Shown here: positions 17,677 to 27,740 of the stretch, piece by piece
How the letters are laid out: every line of letters begins with the position of its first letter
Numbering within the stretch: position 1 is the stretch's first letter
NCBI GenBank assembly: GCA_965178585.1
Contig: OZ238267.1
Span: forward strand, 2,604,001 to 2,668,000
Length of the DNA: 64,000 nucleotides
From: Marifrigoribacter sp965178585
Lineage (GTDB): Bacteria > Bacteroidota > Bacteroidia > Flavobacteriales > Flavobacteriaceae
Direction of reading: 5' to 3'
Program-made: the position numbers and the translations under genes
Notes under the pieces: generated by a model
What the model was told of the DNA's origin: nothing
The model's database searches: none
What the model saw: only the letters and a program-made list of their open reading frames with translations

Positions 17677-17710
17677 ATTATTCTTTTAAAATTACTTTTA
17701 AAAGAATAAT
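17677..17710. promoter_or_regulatory. Perfect 15-bp inverted repeat, hairpin or operator
   Basis: ATTATTCTTTTAAAA (17677-17691), loop TTAC, TTTTAAAAGAATAAT (17696-17710): 15 of 15 bases pair. It lies 60 bases before the -7 box of the giant surface gene at 17812 and 87 bases from the start of the divergent glucosaminidase gene. It has no T-tail, so it is not a typical terminator. Confidence 0.5.
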
Positions 17711-17769
17711 ATTAACAATTCACTTTAATAAATTTAATTATTAACACTCCTAATCCACTTGATTAATTG

Positions 17770-17777
17770 TATTTTTG
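17770..17777 (+). promoter_or_regulatory. -7 promoter box of giant surface gene A
   Basis: TATTTTTG matches TAnnTTTG and lies 34 bases before the ATG at 17812. I see no TTG at the right -33 spacing. Confidence 0.5.
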
Positions 17778-17811
17778 CGTATATTTATAACTTAATCAAT
17801 TTTTAAAAATT

Positions 17812-20800
17812 ATGAAAAAACTTACTTTTTTAACTTTTATGTTTGCCTTTTTAACAGTACCGCTGTTATATGGACAAACTAATTCGTTTTCATCTGGGAA
17901 TGAATATGCCAATGAAACTGGGCAAACAGGACTTCAATCTATTGAATTGAACAACCCGCCACTTAATGCTCCAACGAGCAATACTGGTAATTTTCAAAAC
18001 AACGCAATTACTGTAATTTCACACAATTCTTCAAACGCTATCTCAAATTTATTTACAGGATGTGCATCAACAGATACCCCAAGCTTTTCAAGAGTTTTTG
18101 ATTTAGCTGGAGATTTTGGAATAGTTGAAGATTTTGATGTATTAGCTGTTGAGTTTTCTACTTTTTATTTTTCTGGAGGCCCTAACACAGTAATTGTTGA
18201 TATTTATTCAACTCCTACTGGTACATATCCTGGTGGAACTTTAACTTTGCTAGGAACTAACACAACTACTGCTTCAATAGCAGATAATTCCACAATACAA
18301 ACTGTTCCTGTTACGGCAACTATTCCTGCAGGAGAATCATTAGTATATGTGGTTACTTTTGTTGGTGATGGCACTCAAGATGGTGGTATGGCTGGAAATA
18401 CAGCTCCACAAACTGATATCACTTGGGTAAATAATACTTGCGGTTTAACAAGTCCAGTAGATTTTGGAGGTGCTTTTAGTGTTATTATGAATGTTTTAGG
18501 AGAAGAAGTTTTACCTCCTCCTCCAGGAGAACTAACATATTGCGCAACAGATACTCCCTTAGATTTTGCACCACCGGTGTCAACATCTTCTTTAAATGCA
18601 GTTTCAAGTACTGCTAACCCTGGAGATACAGGTGTAATTGGAATTGGTTTAGGAGATTATAGTATTAGTGATGTAACTATTAATTCAATTACTGATTCTG
18701 CTCAAGATAGAGCATATTCTTTACAGTCACCAAGTGGATCTATTTTGGCCCTTGATTTGGGTAATGGAGGAACTGATGGTTTAGTTACTGCTGCAGATTT
18801 AATATTTAGAGATTCATCTCCAGTCAACATTTCTTCATGGACAGGTGGGTCACCTAATGCTTTAGGCTACACACCACAAGGAGGCATCCTTTTAAATACA
18901 TTTTTTGCAGGCGAATCAATTGATGGAGATTGGTATCTTATAGTAGATTCTAACCCTGGAAATCAAGTAGGTGGTACTGTAAACAGCTACTGTATTACTT
19001 TCCAAATGGTAGTAGGAACTGCACCAGAGATTTTCTGTCCAGCAGATTTTGCTGCAGATAACGATGAAGGAGTTTGTGGAGCAGTTGTAAACTTTGCATC
19101 ACCAATTGCTATCGATGCAGAAGATGGAGTTTTAGATCCAATGAATGTAGTTCAAACTGGAGGTCTTCCAACAGGAAGTGAATTCCCAGTTGGAGATAAC
19201 GACGTTACTTTTACAGCTACAGATTCTCAGGGAAATGAGACTTCTTGTACGTTTGTAATTACAGTTAATGATGCTGAGGCGCCTATGGCAGTTTGTCAAG
19301 ATGTTACCGTAACACTTAATGCTATGGGAATGGGATCTATAGTAGCTGCAGATTTAGATGGAGGTTCTACCGACAACTGTGCAGTATTTGCTTTAGACGC
19401 ATCTCAAGTAGACTTTACTTGTGCTGATACAGGTGAGGTAACCGTTACTTTAGAAGTATTTGATGAAGCTGGTAACTCTACAACTTGCGAAGCTACGGTA
19501 ACCGTAGTAGATGATACTGCACCAGTAATTACTTGTATTGGTGAGCCATCAAACGTACAATTATCACACAATACTGATAATATAATTACAGCATCAAATA
19601 GTGTTGCCTGTCCTAATGGAGATAATTTATTTGCTAGACATTTTGTGTTAGCAGATTTTGGTATCACAGATGAGTTTTCTATTTCTTCAGGGCAATTTGG
19701 TGTACAAGAAAACCCTGCTGCTCTTGATGTAACTGTAAATGTTTGGGATGTGAGTGCTGGTTTCCCAGCAGGACACCCTGGAACTTCTACATTATTAGGA
19801 TCTGAACCTGTAAATATTCCTGCATTATCAGATGGAACTATTATTAACTATTCTTTTGCTACACCAGTTGTAGTTCCTAATGGAGCAACAGCAATTTTAG
19901 TAGAAGTATCACAAGATGCAGGATCAACATTCTTTATAGGAGGTACAGCAGGAGAAACTGATGATTCTTGGCTTTCTTCTGTAGTATGTGGTCTTCCAGA
20001 ATATGACACTGCTACAAGTATTGGTTTCCCAGATGCTCATTATTACATTACTGTTACTGGAAGCACAGGATCAGCAGGACCTCCTTTCGAGGTAGATTTA
20101 AATGCTGACGGTACTGTTTCTGTTTTAGCTTCAGACCTTATTTCAGGTGTTGATGAAGCTTGTGGTTACACAGTAACTGTTCCAGGTGAGGCTGCTGCTA
20201 CATCTTTAGCTACAATTTTCGGTACCAACAATAATGGTGCTGCAGGTGGAGCTGTATATTTTGATGTAACTGTTGGAGACAACGAGTTAAGTTTAGAGTC
20301 TATAGATGTTAATACTGACGCTGCTTCATTTACTGCAGATGTATATGCTTTTGAAGGAACTTACGTAGGTAATGAAGGAGATATGGCAGCTTGGGGAACA
20401 CCAACAAATGGTACTGGAACTGGAGCTGGAGTAGATATGCCTTCTAACGTTGTTTTAGATGCTGCTATAACATTAAGCGCAAACACAACTTATGCAATGG
20501 CTGTTGTTATGGATGCTACTGCTGGACATTTCTATACAAATGGAGATGGATCAAACGAAGCTTTCTCTAATGCAGACCTTTCTATGGCATTAGGAGCTGC
20601 TTCTAACGTACCTTTTGATGGTTCACCATTCTCACCACGTATATTTAATGGAGCGCTTCATTATTCAGGTGGGGCTACAGGAAGTGGACCAGAATTATTA
20701 TTAGACTGTTCTAACTTAGGAGAAAATATTGTTGAAATTATTGTAACAGATAACTCTGGTAACTCAAGTTCTTGTTTTGCAACTGTTGTTGTATCAGATG

Positions 20801-22077
20801 TAACTGCACCGGTAATTGTTTGTGGTCCTGGAGACGGAGCTGTTTCTGTATTAGAAGAGTTTGAAGGTTCTTCAGTACCAACAGGATGGTCTACAGTAAT
20901 AAATTCAGGAACTTCAGATTGGACATTTGGTTCAGGTACTATGCCTAACTCAGATCCTTTCCCAACTAATGCGGTTATATTTGATGATGATGCTGCTGAT
21001 CCAGCTGAGCTTAATAATGTTACATTATTATCTCCAATGTATGACCTTACAGGTGGGGTTACTACAGCGTCTGTATCATATGATTATTCTTTAGATATCT
21101 TAACAGGTGGAGGTGAAACTTTAGCTGTAGAAGTATATGACGGAACAGCTTGGCAACAAATTGCACTTTATGATGCTGATGTTATTCCTCCAACAAACTC
21201 TGGAGCTATGGATGTATTAGCTTATGCAAATGCAGATTTCCAAGTACGTTTCACTTATGATGATGATTCAGGTGCTTGGGCATGGGGAGCAGGAGTTGAT
21301 AACTTCCAATTAGATTACGCTATTCCACCAACTAATACGGAAGTAATTATAGAATTAGGTGAAGATGGAACGACTACGTTAGATCCTATGGATTTCTTAA
21401 GCGAAGCTTATGATGCTTGTGGTATCGATGTATTAATTGCTGATTTAGAAATGGTAACTTGTGATGACATAGGAGCTCCTATTACAGTAACTGTATTTGC
21501 TACAGATGCTTCAGGAAATGTTGCTAGTTGTTCAGTTGAAGTTCTAGTTGTTGATACTATGGCACCAGTACTTACTTGTCCAGAAGATGAGTCTGTAATG
21601 GTTGATCCTGATGGTTCTCATACTTTAGCTGACTACATCGGTGACGGTGCAGCTACTGCTACTGATAACTGTACAGATCCTGTATCTGATTTCACTCAGT
21701 CTCCAGCGCCAGGTACCATCTTAGGTGTAGGTACACATATTATTACTTTTACAGCTACGGATGAGTATGGTAACGTTTCAACTTGTGAAATGACATTAGA
21801 CTTAACTATCCTTGGAACTCAAGATAACGAACTAAACAACGCTATCGCTTTATATCCAAACCCAGCTAACGAACAAGTGACGATCTCTAACAGCTCTAAT
21901 ATTGCATTAGAAACTGCTATGATTTACGATCTTAACGGAAAATTAGTATCACAAATCAACTTGCAAGATATGCAAAGCGAACAAGTGATCAATGTTTCTG
22001 GATTCGCAACGGGTGTATATATGGTATATATTACAGGTGAACAATCAAGTGTTGTAAAACGTTTGATCAAAAAATAG
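17812..22077 (+). CDS. Giant multidomain T9SS surface protein A
   Basis: 1421 aa with a signal peptide (1-21, ending LLYGQ). Modules in order: a beta module starting VISHNSSNAISN (about 68-235); a P/Homo B-like domain starting CATDTPLDFAPP (about 243-398); a HYR domain (APEIFCPADF to CTFVITVNDA, about 403-490); a second Ig-like repeat (about 490-575); a paralogue of the first module starting VQLSHNTDNI (about 583-755); a module starting PFEVDLNADGTVSVLA (about 760-1000); a MAM-like module (FEGSSVPTGWST, about 1018-1180); two more HYR-like units; and a T9SS type A domain (ALYPNPANEQVT to VVKRLIKK). It is very acidic and rich in Thr, Ser and Asp. It is probably an adhesin or surface layer protein. 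Large parts are near-identical to the next gene. Confidence 0.88.
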   Translation: MKKLTFLTFMFAFLTVPLLYGQTNSFSSGNEYANETGQTGLQSIELNNPPLNAPTSNTGNFQNNAITVISHNSSNAISNLFTGCASTDTPSFSRVFDLAGDFGIVEDFDVLAVEFSTFYFSGGPNTVIVDIYSTPTGTYPGGTLTLLGTNTTTASIADNSTIQTVPVTATIPAGESLVYVVTFVGDGTQDGGMAGNTAPQTDITWVNNTCGLTSPVDFGGAFSVIMNVLGEEVLPPPPGELTYCATDTPLDFAPPVSTSSLNAVSSTANPGDTGVIGIGLGDYSISDVTINSITDSAQDRAYSLQSPSGSILALDLGNGGTDGLVTAADLIFRDSSPVNISSWTGGSPNALGYTPQGGILLNTFFAGESIDGDWYLIVDSNPGNQVGGTVNSYCITFQMVVGTAPEIFCPADFAADNDEGVCGAVVNFASPIAIDAEDGVLDPMNVVQTGGLPTGSEFPVGDNDVTFTATDSQGNETSCTFVITVNDAEAPMAVCQDVTVTLNAMGMGSIVAADLDGGSTDNCAVFALDASQVDFTCADTGEVTVTLEVFDEAGNSTTCEATVTVVDDTAPVITCIGEPSNVQLSHNTDNIITASNSVACPNGDNLFARHFVLADFGITDEFSISSGQFGVQENPAALDVTVNVWDVSAGFPAGHPGTSTLLGSEPVNIPALSDGTIINYSFATPVVVPNGATAILVEVSQDAGSTFFIGGTAGETDDSWLSSVVCGLPEYDTATSIGFPDAHYYITVTGSTGSAGPPFEVDLNADGTVSVLASDLISGVDEACGYTVTVPGEAAATSLATIFGTNNNGAAGGAVYFDVTVGDNELSLESIDVNTDAASFTADVYAFEGTYVGNEGDMAAWGTPTNGTGTGAGVDMPSNVVLDAAITLSANTTYAMAVVMDATAGHFYTNGDGSNEAFSNADLSMALGAASNVPFDGSPFSPRIFNGALHYSGGATGSGPELLLDCSNLGENIVEIIVTDNSGNSSSCFATVVVSDVTAPVIVCGPGDGAVSVLEEFEGSSVPTGWSTVINSGTSDWTFGSGTMPNSDPFPTNAVIFDDDAADPAELNNVTLLSPMYDLTGGVTTASVSYDYSLDILTGGGETLAVEVYDGTAWQQIALYDADVIPPTNSGAMDVLAYANADFQVRFTYDDDSGAWAWGAGVDNFQLDYAIPPTNTEVIIELGEDGTTTLDPMDFLSEAYDACGIDVLIADLEMVTCDDIGAPITVTVFATDASGNVASCSVEVLVVDTMAPVLTCPEDESVMVDPDGSHTLADYIGDGAATATDNCTDPVSDFTQSPAPGTILGVGTHIITFTATDEYGNVSTCEMTLDLTILGTQDNELNNAIALYPNPANEQVTISNSSNIALETAMIYDLNGKLVSQINLQDMQSEQVINVSGFATGVYMVYITGEQSSVVKRLIKK
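19011..19500 (+). repeat. Near-identical block 1, copy in gene A
   Basis: Matches 23547-24036 at a constant offset of 4536 bases with few differences, covering the HYR and following Ig-like unit. The sequence upstream of it is only loosely alike in the two genes, and that downstream is unrelated. Confidence 0.9.
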
Positions 22078-22141
22078 GTATATTTTAATAATTTTAGTTA
22101 ATTAAAATCCCCTCAGTGTTTTATGCTGAGGGGATTTTTTT
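20079..22141 (+). repeat. Near-identical block 2, copy in gene A
   Basis: Matches 24579-26640 at a constant offset of 4500 bases up to the stop codon; by eye I count roughly two dozen substitutions and no indels over about 2 kb of coding sequence. The similarity runs on through the terminator. Confidence 0.92.
22104..22141 (+). terminator. Rho-independent terminator after gene A
   Basis: AAAATCCCCTCAG and CTGAGGGGATTTT are perfect arms around TGTTTTATG, followed by T's. It is homologous to the terminator after gene B. Confidence 0.92.
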
Positions 22142-22200
22142 ATGAATTGACGAACAGAACGTTACCTTTATTTTATTAAAGATTTTTTGCTCTTATTTTT

Positions 22201-22230
22201 TTGTATAAATAACTTCCTGATGTATCTTTA
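22201..22230 (+). promoter_or_regulatory. Promoter of giant surface gene B
   Basis: TTG (22201-22203), a 19-base spacer and TATCTTTA (22223-22230) fit the Bacteroidota -33/-7 layout with one deviation in the last base of TAnnTTTG. The ATG follows 27 bases later. Confidence 0.5.
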
Positions 22231-22257
22231 CAAGTATATTAATTAAACCTTAAAATT

Positions 22258-25200
22258 ATGAAAAAAATTACTTTAGTATTTTTAACATTTTTCATTGGGC
22301 TTTTATTTAGTCCCAATGTAAATTCACAATGTACATCTACAGATTTTGATGAATTTTGTATCACATCTACAGATGTTGACACTTATCGAAGCTCAGACCC
22401 TAATGATGCTTCTTACAATCTAGCTGCTGCTGGAGACACTTATTATATTCGTTCGACAACCGAGAACCCTTGGGGTCAAACAACAAACCAAGCCTCTATG
22501 GATACAGCTTTTGGTGTTGGTAATTGGACTGAAACTTTTTTCGAAACATTAGATCCAGGTATTGTATTCTCAAACGCAACTGAATTTGTTTTTATTGACG
22601 GAAGTGATGACAGCGCAAATGAACTTAATACTTTTTTAATAGCAAATTTACCAGCTATTGAGAATTGGGTTAGTAGCGGAGGAAGATTATTATTAAATTC
22701 TGCACCTAATGAAGGCGCGAATATTAATTTTGGGTTTGGTGGCTCTACTCTTAATTATAACAATTCTGCACAAAGCGTAACAGTAGTAGATGTTTTACAT
22801 CCAGCATTTATTGGACCTAATATACCAACTTCTAGCGTAATGACTGGTGGTTCTTATTCTCATTCTCATGTAACTGGAACAGATTTTACAGTAGTATTAG
22901 AAAATACATCAAACCCTTCAATAGCTGTATTAGTTGAAAAAGAATGGGGTTCTGGACATGTTATGATGGGTGGAATGACAACTACAAATTTTCATAGCCC
23001 TTCACCTCATGGCACTAATTGGAGATCTAATTTATTTGTATACTTAGAATCTTTAGCTACTGATACTGTAAACACCACTTTCTGTGCTACAGATACCCCT
23101 TTACCTTTTGCACCACCAGTGAGTGCTTCTTCAGTTAACGCTGTAACAAGTACTGCTAACCCTGGAGATACAGGTGTAATCGGAACTGGTTTAGGAGATT
23201 ATGCTGTTAAAAGCGTAAATATAAATGCAATTACGGATTCTGCTGAAGACAGGTTGTTTATGTTACAATCACCTTCTGGAACTGTTTTAATGCTTGATGA
23301 TGCTAATGGTGGAACTGATGGTTTAGATGTTGCTGCAGACTTAGTGTTTACAGATGCATCTGTAAATAATATCACAGGATGGATGGGAGGGCCACCTATG
23401 GCTAATTACATGCCAGAAGGAGGAGACTTTGCAACTGCATTTTTAGGTGAGCCTATTACTGGAGATTGGTTTCTTATAGTGGATTCTAATCCTGGAAATC
23501 AAGTAGGTGGTTTTGTTAACAGCTACTGTATTACTTTTGAACAACAAGTAGGAACTGCACCAGAGATTTTCTGTCCAGCAGATTTTGCTCAAGATAACGA
23601 CGAAGGAGTTTGTGGAGCAGTTGTAAACTTTGCACCACCAATTGCTATCGATGCAGAAGATGGAGTATTAGATCCAATGAATGTAGTTCAAACTGGAGGT
23701 CTTCCAACAGGAAGTGAATTCCCAGTAGGAGATAACGACGTTACTTTTACAGCTACAGATTCTCATGGAAATGAGACTTCTTGTACGTTTGTAATTACAG
23801 TTAATGATGCTGAGGCGCCTATGGCAGTTTGTCAAGATGTTACCGTAACACTTAATGCTATGGGAATGGGATCTATAGTAGCTGCAGATTTAGATGGAGG
23901 TTCTACCGACAACTGTGCAGTATTTGCTTTAGATGCATCTCAAGTAGACTTTACTTGTGCTGATACAGGTGAGGTAACCGTTACTTTAGAAGTATTTGAT
24001 GAAGCTGGTAACTCTACAACTTGCGAAGCCATTGTGACTGTAGTAGATGACATTGCACCCGTTATAACTTGTATAGGGGCACCTGGAGTAACTACTTATA
24101 CTGAAGATTTTGAAGCTGCTTCAATGCCAGCTGGATGGTCTTCTACCCTTATCGTAGGTACTGATGATTGGACATTTGGATCAGGTATATTACCTTTTGG
24201 TGATCCGTTCCCAACTAATGCAGCTATATTTGATGATGATGCAGCAGGACCTGGAACAGCAAACGTTTTAAGCTTAAATTCTCCAGTATATGATATGACA
24301 GGAGCAACTGGAGCAACTTTAAATTACGATGTTGCTTTTCAAGATGCTGTAGTTGGTGAAACTTTTACTGTAGAAGTATGGGATGGAACTGCTTGGCAAG
24401 AAATTGCTCTTTATGATGGATCAAATGCAGTAAATCCTCCTGCAAACTCAGGAGATTTTGATGTATTTGTCTATGCAAATTCTGCTTTCCAAGTACGTTA
24501 TACTTATGATGATAATGCAGATTGGGGATGGCATGCAGGAGTAGATAATTTCTCTCTAACAGTTGAAACTCCACCAGCACCTCCTTTCGAGGTAGATTTA
24601 AATGCTGACGGTACTGTTTCTGTTTTAGCTTCAGACCTTATTTCAGGTGTTGATGAAGCTTGTGGTTACACAGTAACTGTTCCAGGTGAGGCTGCTGCTA
24701 CATCTTTAGCTACAATTTTCGGTACCAACAATAATGGTGCTGTAGGTGGAGCTGTATATTTTGATGTAACTGTTGGAGACAACGAGTTAAGTTTAGAGTC
24801 TATAGATGTTAATACTGACGCTGCTTCATTTACTGCAGATGTATATGCTTTTGAAGGAACTTACGTAGGTAATGAAGGAGATATGGCAGCTTGGGGAACA
24901 CCAACAAATGGTACTGGAACTGGAGCTGGAGTAGATATGCCTTCTAACGTTGTTTTAGATGCTGCTATAACATTAAGCGCAAACACAACTTATGCAATGG
25001 CTGTTGTTATGGATGCTACTGCTGGACATTTCTACACAAATGGAGATGGATCAAACGAGGCTTTCTCTAATGCAGACCTTTCTATGGCATTAGGAGCTGC
25101 TTCTAACGTACCTTTTGACGGTTCACCATTCTCACCACGTATATTTAATGGAGCGCTTCATTATTCAGGTGGAGCTACAGGAAGTGGACCAGAATTATTG

Positions 25201-26577
25201 TTAGACTGTTCTAACTTAGGAGAAAATATTGTTGAAATTATTGTAACAGATAACTCTGGTAACTCAAGTTCTTGTTTTGCAACTGTTGTTGTATCAGATG
25301 TAACTGCACCGGTAATTGTTTGTGGTCCTGGAGACGGAGCTGTTTCTGTATTAGAAGAGTTTGAAGGTTCTTCAGCACCAGCAGGATGGTCTACAGTAAT
25401 AAATTCAGGAACTTCAGATTGGACATTTGGTTCAGGTACTATGCCTAACTCAGATCCTTTCCCAACTAATGCGGTTATATTTGATGATGATGCTGCTGAT
25501 CCAGCTGAGCTTAATAATGTTACATTATTATCTCCAATGTATGACCTTACAGGTGGGGTTACTACAGCGTCTGTATCATACGATTATTCTTTAGATATCT
25601 TAACAGGTGGAGGTGAAACTTTAGCTGTAGAAGTATATGACGGAACAGCTTGGCAACAAATTGCACTTTATGATGCTGATGTTATTCCTCCAACAAACTC
25701 TGGAGCTATGGATGTATTAGCTTATGCAAATGCAGATTTCCAAGTACGTTTCACTTATGATGATGATTCAGGTGCTTGGGCATGGGGAGCAGGAGTTGAT
25801 AACTTCCAATTAGATTACGCTATTCCACCAACTACTACGGAAGTAATTGTAGAATTAGGTGAAGATGGAACGACTACGTTAGATCCTATGGATTTCTTAA
25901 GCGAAGCTTATGATGCTTGTGGTATCGATGTATTAATTGCTGATTTAGAAATGGTAACTTGTGATGACATAGGAGCTCCTATTACAGTAACTGTATTTGC
26001 TACAGATGCTTCAGGAAATGTTGCTAGTTGTTCAGTTGAAGTTCTAGTTGTTGATACTATGGCACCAGTACTTACTTGTCCAGAAGATGAGTCTGTAATG
26101 GTTGATCTTGATGGTTCTCATACTTTAGCTGACTACATCGGTGACGGTGCAGCTACTGCTACTGATAACTGTACAGATCCTGTATCTGATTTCACTCAGT
26201 CTCCAGCGCCAGGTACCATCTTAGGTGTAGGTGTACATATTATTACTTTTACAGCTACGGATGAGTATGGTAACGTTTCAACTTGTGAAATGGAATTAGA
26301 CTTAACTATCCTTGGAACTCAAGATAACGAATTAAACAACGCTATCGCTTTATATCCAAACCCAGCTAACGAACAAGTGACGATCTCTAACAGCTCTAAT
26401 ATTGCATTAGAAACTGCTATGATTTACGATCTTAACGGAAAATTAGTATCACAAATCAACTTGCAAGATATGCAAAGCGAACAAGTGATCAATGTTTCTG
26501 GATTCGCAACGGGTGTATATATGGTATATATTAACGGTGAGCAATCAAGTGTTGTAAAACGTTTGATCAAAGAGTAG
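22258..26577 (+). CDS. Giant multidomain T9SS surface protein B, paralogue of A
   Basis: 1439 aa with a signal peptide (1-23, ending NVNSQ). The N-terminal 260 residues are unlike protein A: a globular domain with FVFIDGSDD, WVSSGGRLLLNSAP and GSGHVMMGGMTTTNFHSPSP, recalling glutamine-amidotransferase-like or ThuA-like folds used as surface modules (weak). Then follow a P/Homo B-like domain (CATDTPLPFAPP), HYR and Ig-like units (near-identical to A), a MAM-like module (EDFEAASMPAGWSS), and from PFEVDLNADGTV to the end the same chain as A, including a second MAM-like module and the T9SS type A domain. Protein A has a different module at the position of the first MAM-like unit. It is likely a cell-surface adhesin-like protein and has its own promoter and terminator. 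Confidence 0.88.
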   Translation: MKKITLVFLTFFIGLLFSPNVNSQCTSTDFDEFCITSTDVDTYRSSDPNDASYNLAAAGDTYYIRSTTENPWGQTTNQASMDTAFGVGNWTETFFETLDPGIVFSNATEFVFIDGSDDSANELNTFLIANLPAIENWVSSGGRLLLNSAPNEGANINFGFGGSTLNYNNSAQSVTVVDVLHPAFIGPNIPTSSVMTGGSYSHSHVTGTDFTVVLENTSNPSIAVLVEKEWGSGHVMMGGMTTTNFHSPSPHGTNWRSNLFVYLESLATDTVNTTFCATDTPLPFAPPVSASSVNAVTSTANPGDTGVIGTGLGDYAVKSVNINAITDSAEDRLFMLQSPSGTVLMLDDANGGTDGLDVAADLVFTDASVNNITGWMGGPPMANYMPEGGDFATAFLGEPITGDWFLIVDSNPGNQVGGFVNSYCITFEQQVGTAPEIFCPADFAQDNDEGVCGAVVNFAPPIAIDAEDGVLDPMNVVQTGGLPTGSEFPVGDNDVTFTATDSHGNETSCTFVITVNDAEAPMAVCQDVTVTLNAMGMGSIVAADLDGGSTDNCAVFALDASQVDFTCADTGEVTVTLEVFDEAGNSTTCEAIVTVVDDIAPVITCIGAPGVTTYTEDFEAASMPAGWSSTLIVGTDDWTFGSGILPFGDPFPTNAAIFDDDAAGPGTANVLSLNSPVYDMTGATGATLNYDVAFQDAVVGETFTVEVWDGTAWQEIALYDGSNAVNPPANSGDFDVFVYANSAFQVRYTYDDNADWGWHAGVDNFSLTVETPPAPPFEVDLNADGTVSVLASDLISGVDEACGYTVTVPGEAAATSLATIFGTNNNGAVGGAVYFDVTVGDNELSLESIDVNTDAASFTADVYAFEGTYVGNEGDMAAWGTPTNGTGTGAGVDMPSNVVLDAAITLSANTTYAMAVVMDATAGHFYTNGDGSNEAFSNADLSMALGAASNVPFDGSPFSPRIFNGALHYSGGATGSGPELLLDCSNLGENIVEIIVTDNSGNSSSCFATVVVSDVTAPVIVCGPGDGAVSVLEEFEGSSAPAGWSTVINSGTSDWTFGSGTMPNSDPFPTNAVIFDDDAADPAELNNVTLLSPMYDLTGGVTTASVSYDYSLDILTGGGETLAVEVYDGTAWQQIALYDADVIPPTNSGAMDVLAYANADFQVRFTYDDDSGAWAWGAGVDNFQLDYAIPPTTTEVIVELGEDGTTTLDPMDFLSEAYDACGIDVLIADLEMVTCDDIGAPITVTVFATDASGNVASCSVEVLVVDTMAPVLTCPEDESVMVDLDGSHTLADYIGDGAATATDNCTDPVSDFTQSPAPGTILGVGVHIITFTATDEYGNVSTCEMELDLTILGTQDNELNNAIALYPNPANEQVTISNSSNIALETAMIYDLNGKLVSQINLQDMQSEQVINVSGFATGVYMVYINGEQSSVVKRLIKE
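23547..24036 (+). repeat. Near-identical block 1, copy in gene B
   Basis: Partner of 19011-19500 (offset 4536). Identity falls off sharply after about 24025, where the two genes carry different modules. Confidence 0.9.
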
Positions 26578-26640
26578 GTATATTCTAATAATTTAAGGTA
26601 ATTAAAATCCCCTCAGTAGTTTATACTGAGGGGATTTTTT
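24579..26640 (+). repeat. Near-identical block 2, copy in gene B
   Basis: Partner of 20079-22141 (offset 4500, no indels within the coding part). The junction falls exactly at the start of the PFEVDLNADG module. Confidence 0.92.
26604..26640. terminator. Rho-independent terminator after gene B
   Basis: AAAATCCCCTCAGTA and TACTGAGGGGATTTT arms. Compared with the gene A terminator, the base changes in the upper stem preserve or improve pairing. The A-run to the left also allows use by the convergent gene at 26671. Confidence 0.9.
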
Positions 26641-26670
26641 ATTAAAAACATTTTTTAAATAATTATATGT

Positions 26671-27585
26671 CTACAAAATAAGAGGGAGGTTTTTTTTACT
26701 TAATAACTCATTCATTCCTTTTATTCCTTGAAGACCACCCGTATGAATTGCTAAAACACTACTACCCTCTTTGAAATAACCCTTCTTAAACAAATCAAAT
26801 ATTCCAAATATCATTTTACCTGTATAAATAGGGTCTAATTGGATGTTTGTTTTTTCTTTAAAATCATTAATAAATTCAATTAATTCAAGATTTACCTTAG
26901 CGTAACCACCAATACAATAATCATCTAAAATTCTATAATTTGATTTATCTGTGTATTTTTTTATATCAGAACTATGATAAGTTCCTTTTAACGCAGAAAA
27001 TCCTAAAACTGTTTGGTTCTTATTTGAGGATTCAATAATGCCAGCTATAGTACCTCCAGTGCCAACTGGTGTACATATATAATCAAAATCATTATCTTGT
27101 TTAGTTAAAATTTCTTTACAGCCTTTTATTGCAAATTCATTGGTACCGCCTTCAGGAATTAAGTAGAAGTCAGAAAATTGAGTTTTTAATTTTTCAATAA
27201 ATTCTAATTCATTTTTTTTTCGATATTCTTCTCTTGTTATAAAATGAAATTTCATTCCACATTCTTTAGCAAATAATAAAGTAGGGTTTGTATCAACTTT
27301 ATCGATTAGCTCCTCTCCTCTTATGATACCAATTGATTTAAATCCAAATTCTTTTCCTGCTGCTGCAACAGCAGCAATATGGTTAGAATAAGCACCGCCA
27401 AAGGTTAAAAGCGTTTTATAGCCTTGATTTTTTGCATTGATAAGATTGTATTTTAGTTTCCGGTATTTATTTCCAGAAATGTGTGGATGTAACTTATCTT
27501 CTCTTTTTAATACTAGAGAATAATTAGAAATATTAAATATCTCTAAGGGGATAATTTGATTATTAGATTGAGCCTTTTCTTTCAA
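26671..27585 (-). CDS. 1-aminocyclopropane-1-carboxylate deaminase / D-cysteine desulfhydrase family protein
   Basis: PLP enzyme of fold type II (tryptophan synthase beta superfamily), 304 aa. The Schiff-base Lys is expected in HISGNKYRKLKYN (about residue 40). The Ser/Asn pair of TFGGAYSNHIAAVAAAG binds the substrate, and CTPVGTGGTIAG is the phosphate-binding loop. Family members deaminate ACC or desulfhydrate D-cysteine; the true substrate in Flavobacteria is often D-amino acids, so the name should be read as family-level. It is monocistronic and convergent with gene B. Confidence 0.9.
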   Translation of the reverse strand: MKEKAQSNNQIIPLEIFNISNYSLVLKREDKLHPHISGNKYRKLKYNLINAKNQGYKTLLTFGGAYSNHIAAVAAAGKEFGFKSIGIIRGEELIDKVDTNPTLLFAKECGMKFHFITREEYRKKNELEFIEKLKTQFSDFYLIPEGGTNEFAIKGCKEILTKQDNDFDYICTPVGTGGTIAGIIESSNKNQTVLGFSALKGTYHSSDIKKYTDKSNYRILDDYCIGGYAKVNLELIEFINDFKEKTNIQLDPIYTGKMIFGIFDLFKKGYFKEGSSVLAIHTGGLQGIKGMNELLSKKNLPLIL

Positions 27586-27740
27586 AACATTCTTTTCACA
27601 AATTAAAGAACAATCTACTACAAACTAAAAATTAACTTGAAATTTAAATAATTTTTATTGTAAAGTTAAAAAACACAAATATTTCATTTATAATACTAGA
27701 AATAGTATAAATAACGATATTTATATTTTTAATTTTTAGC

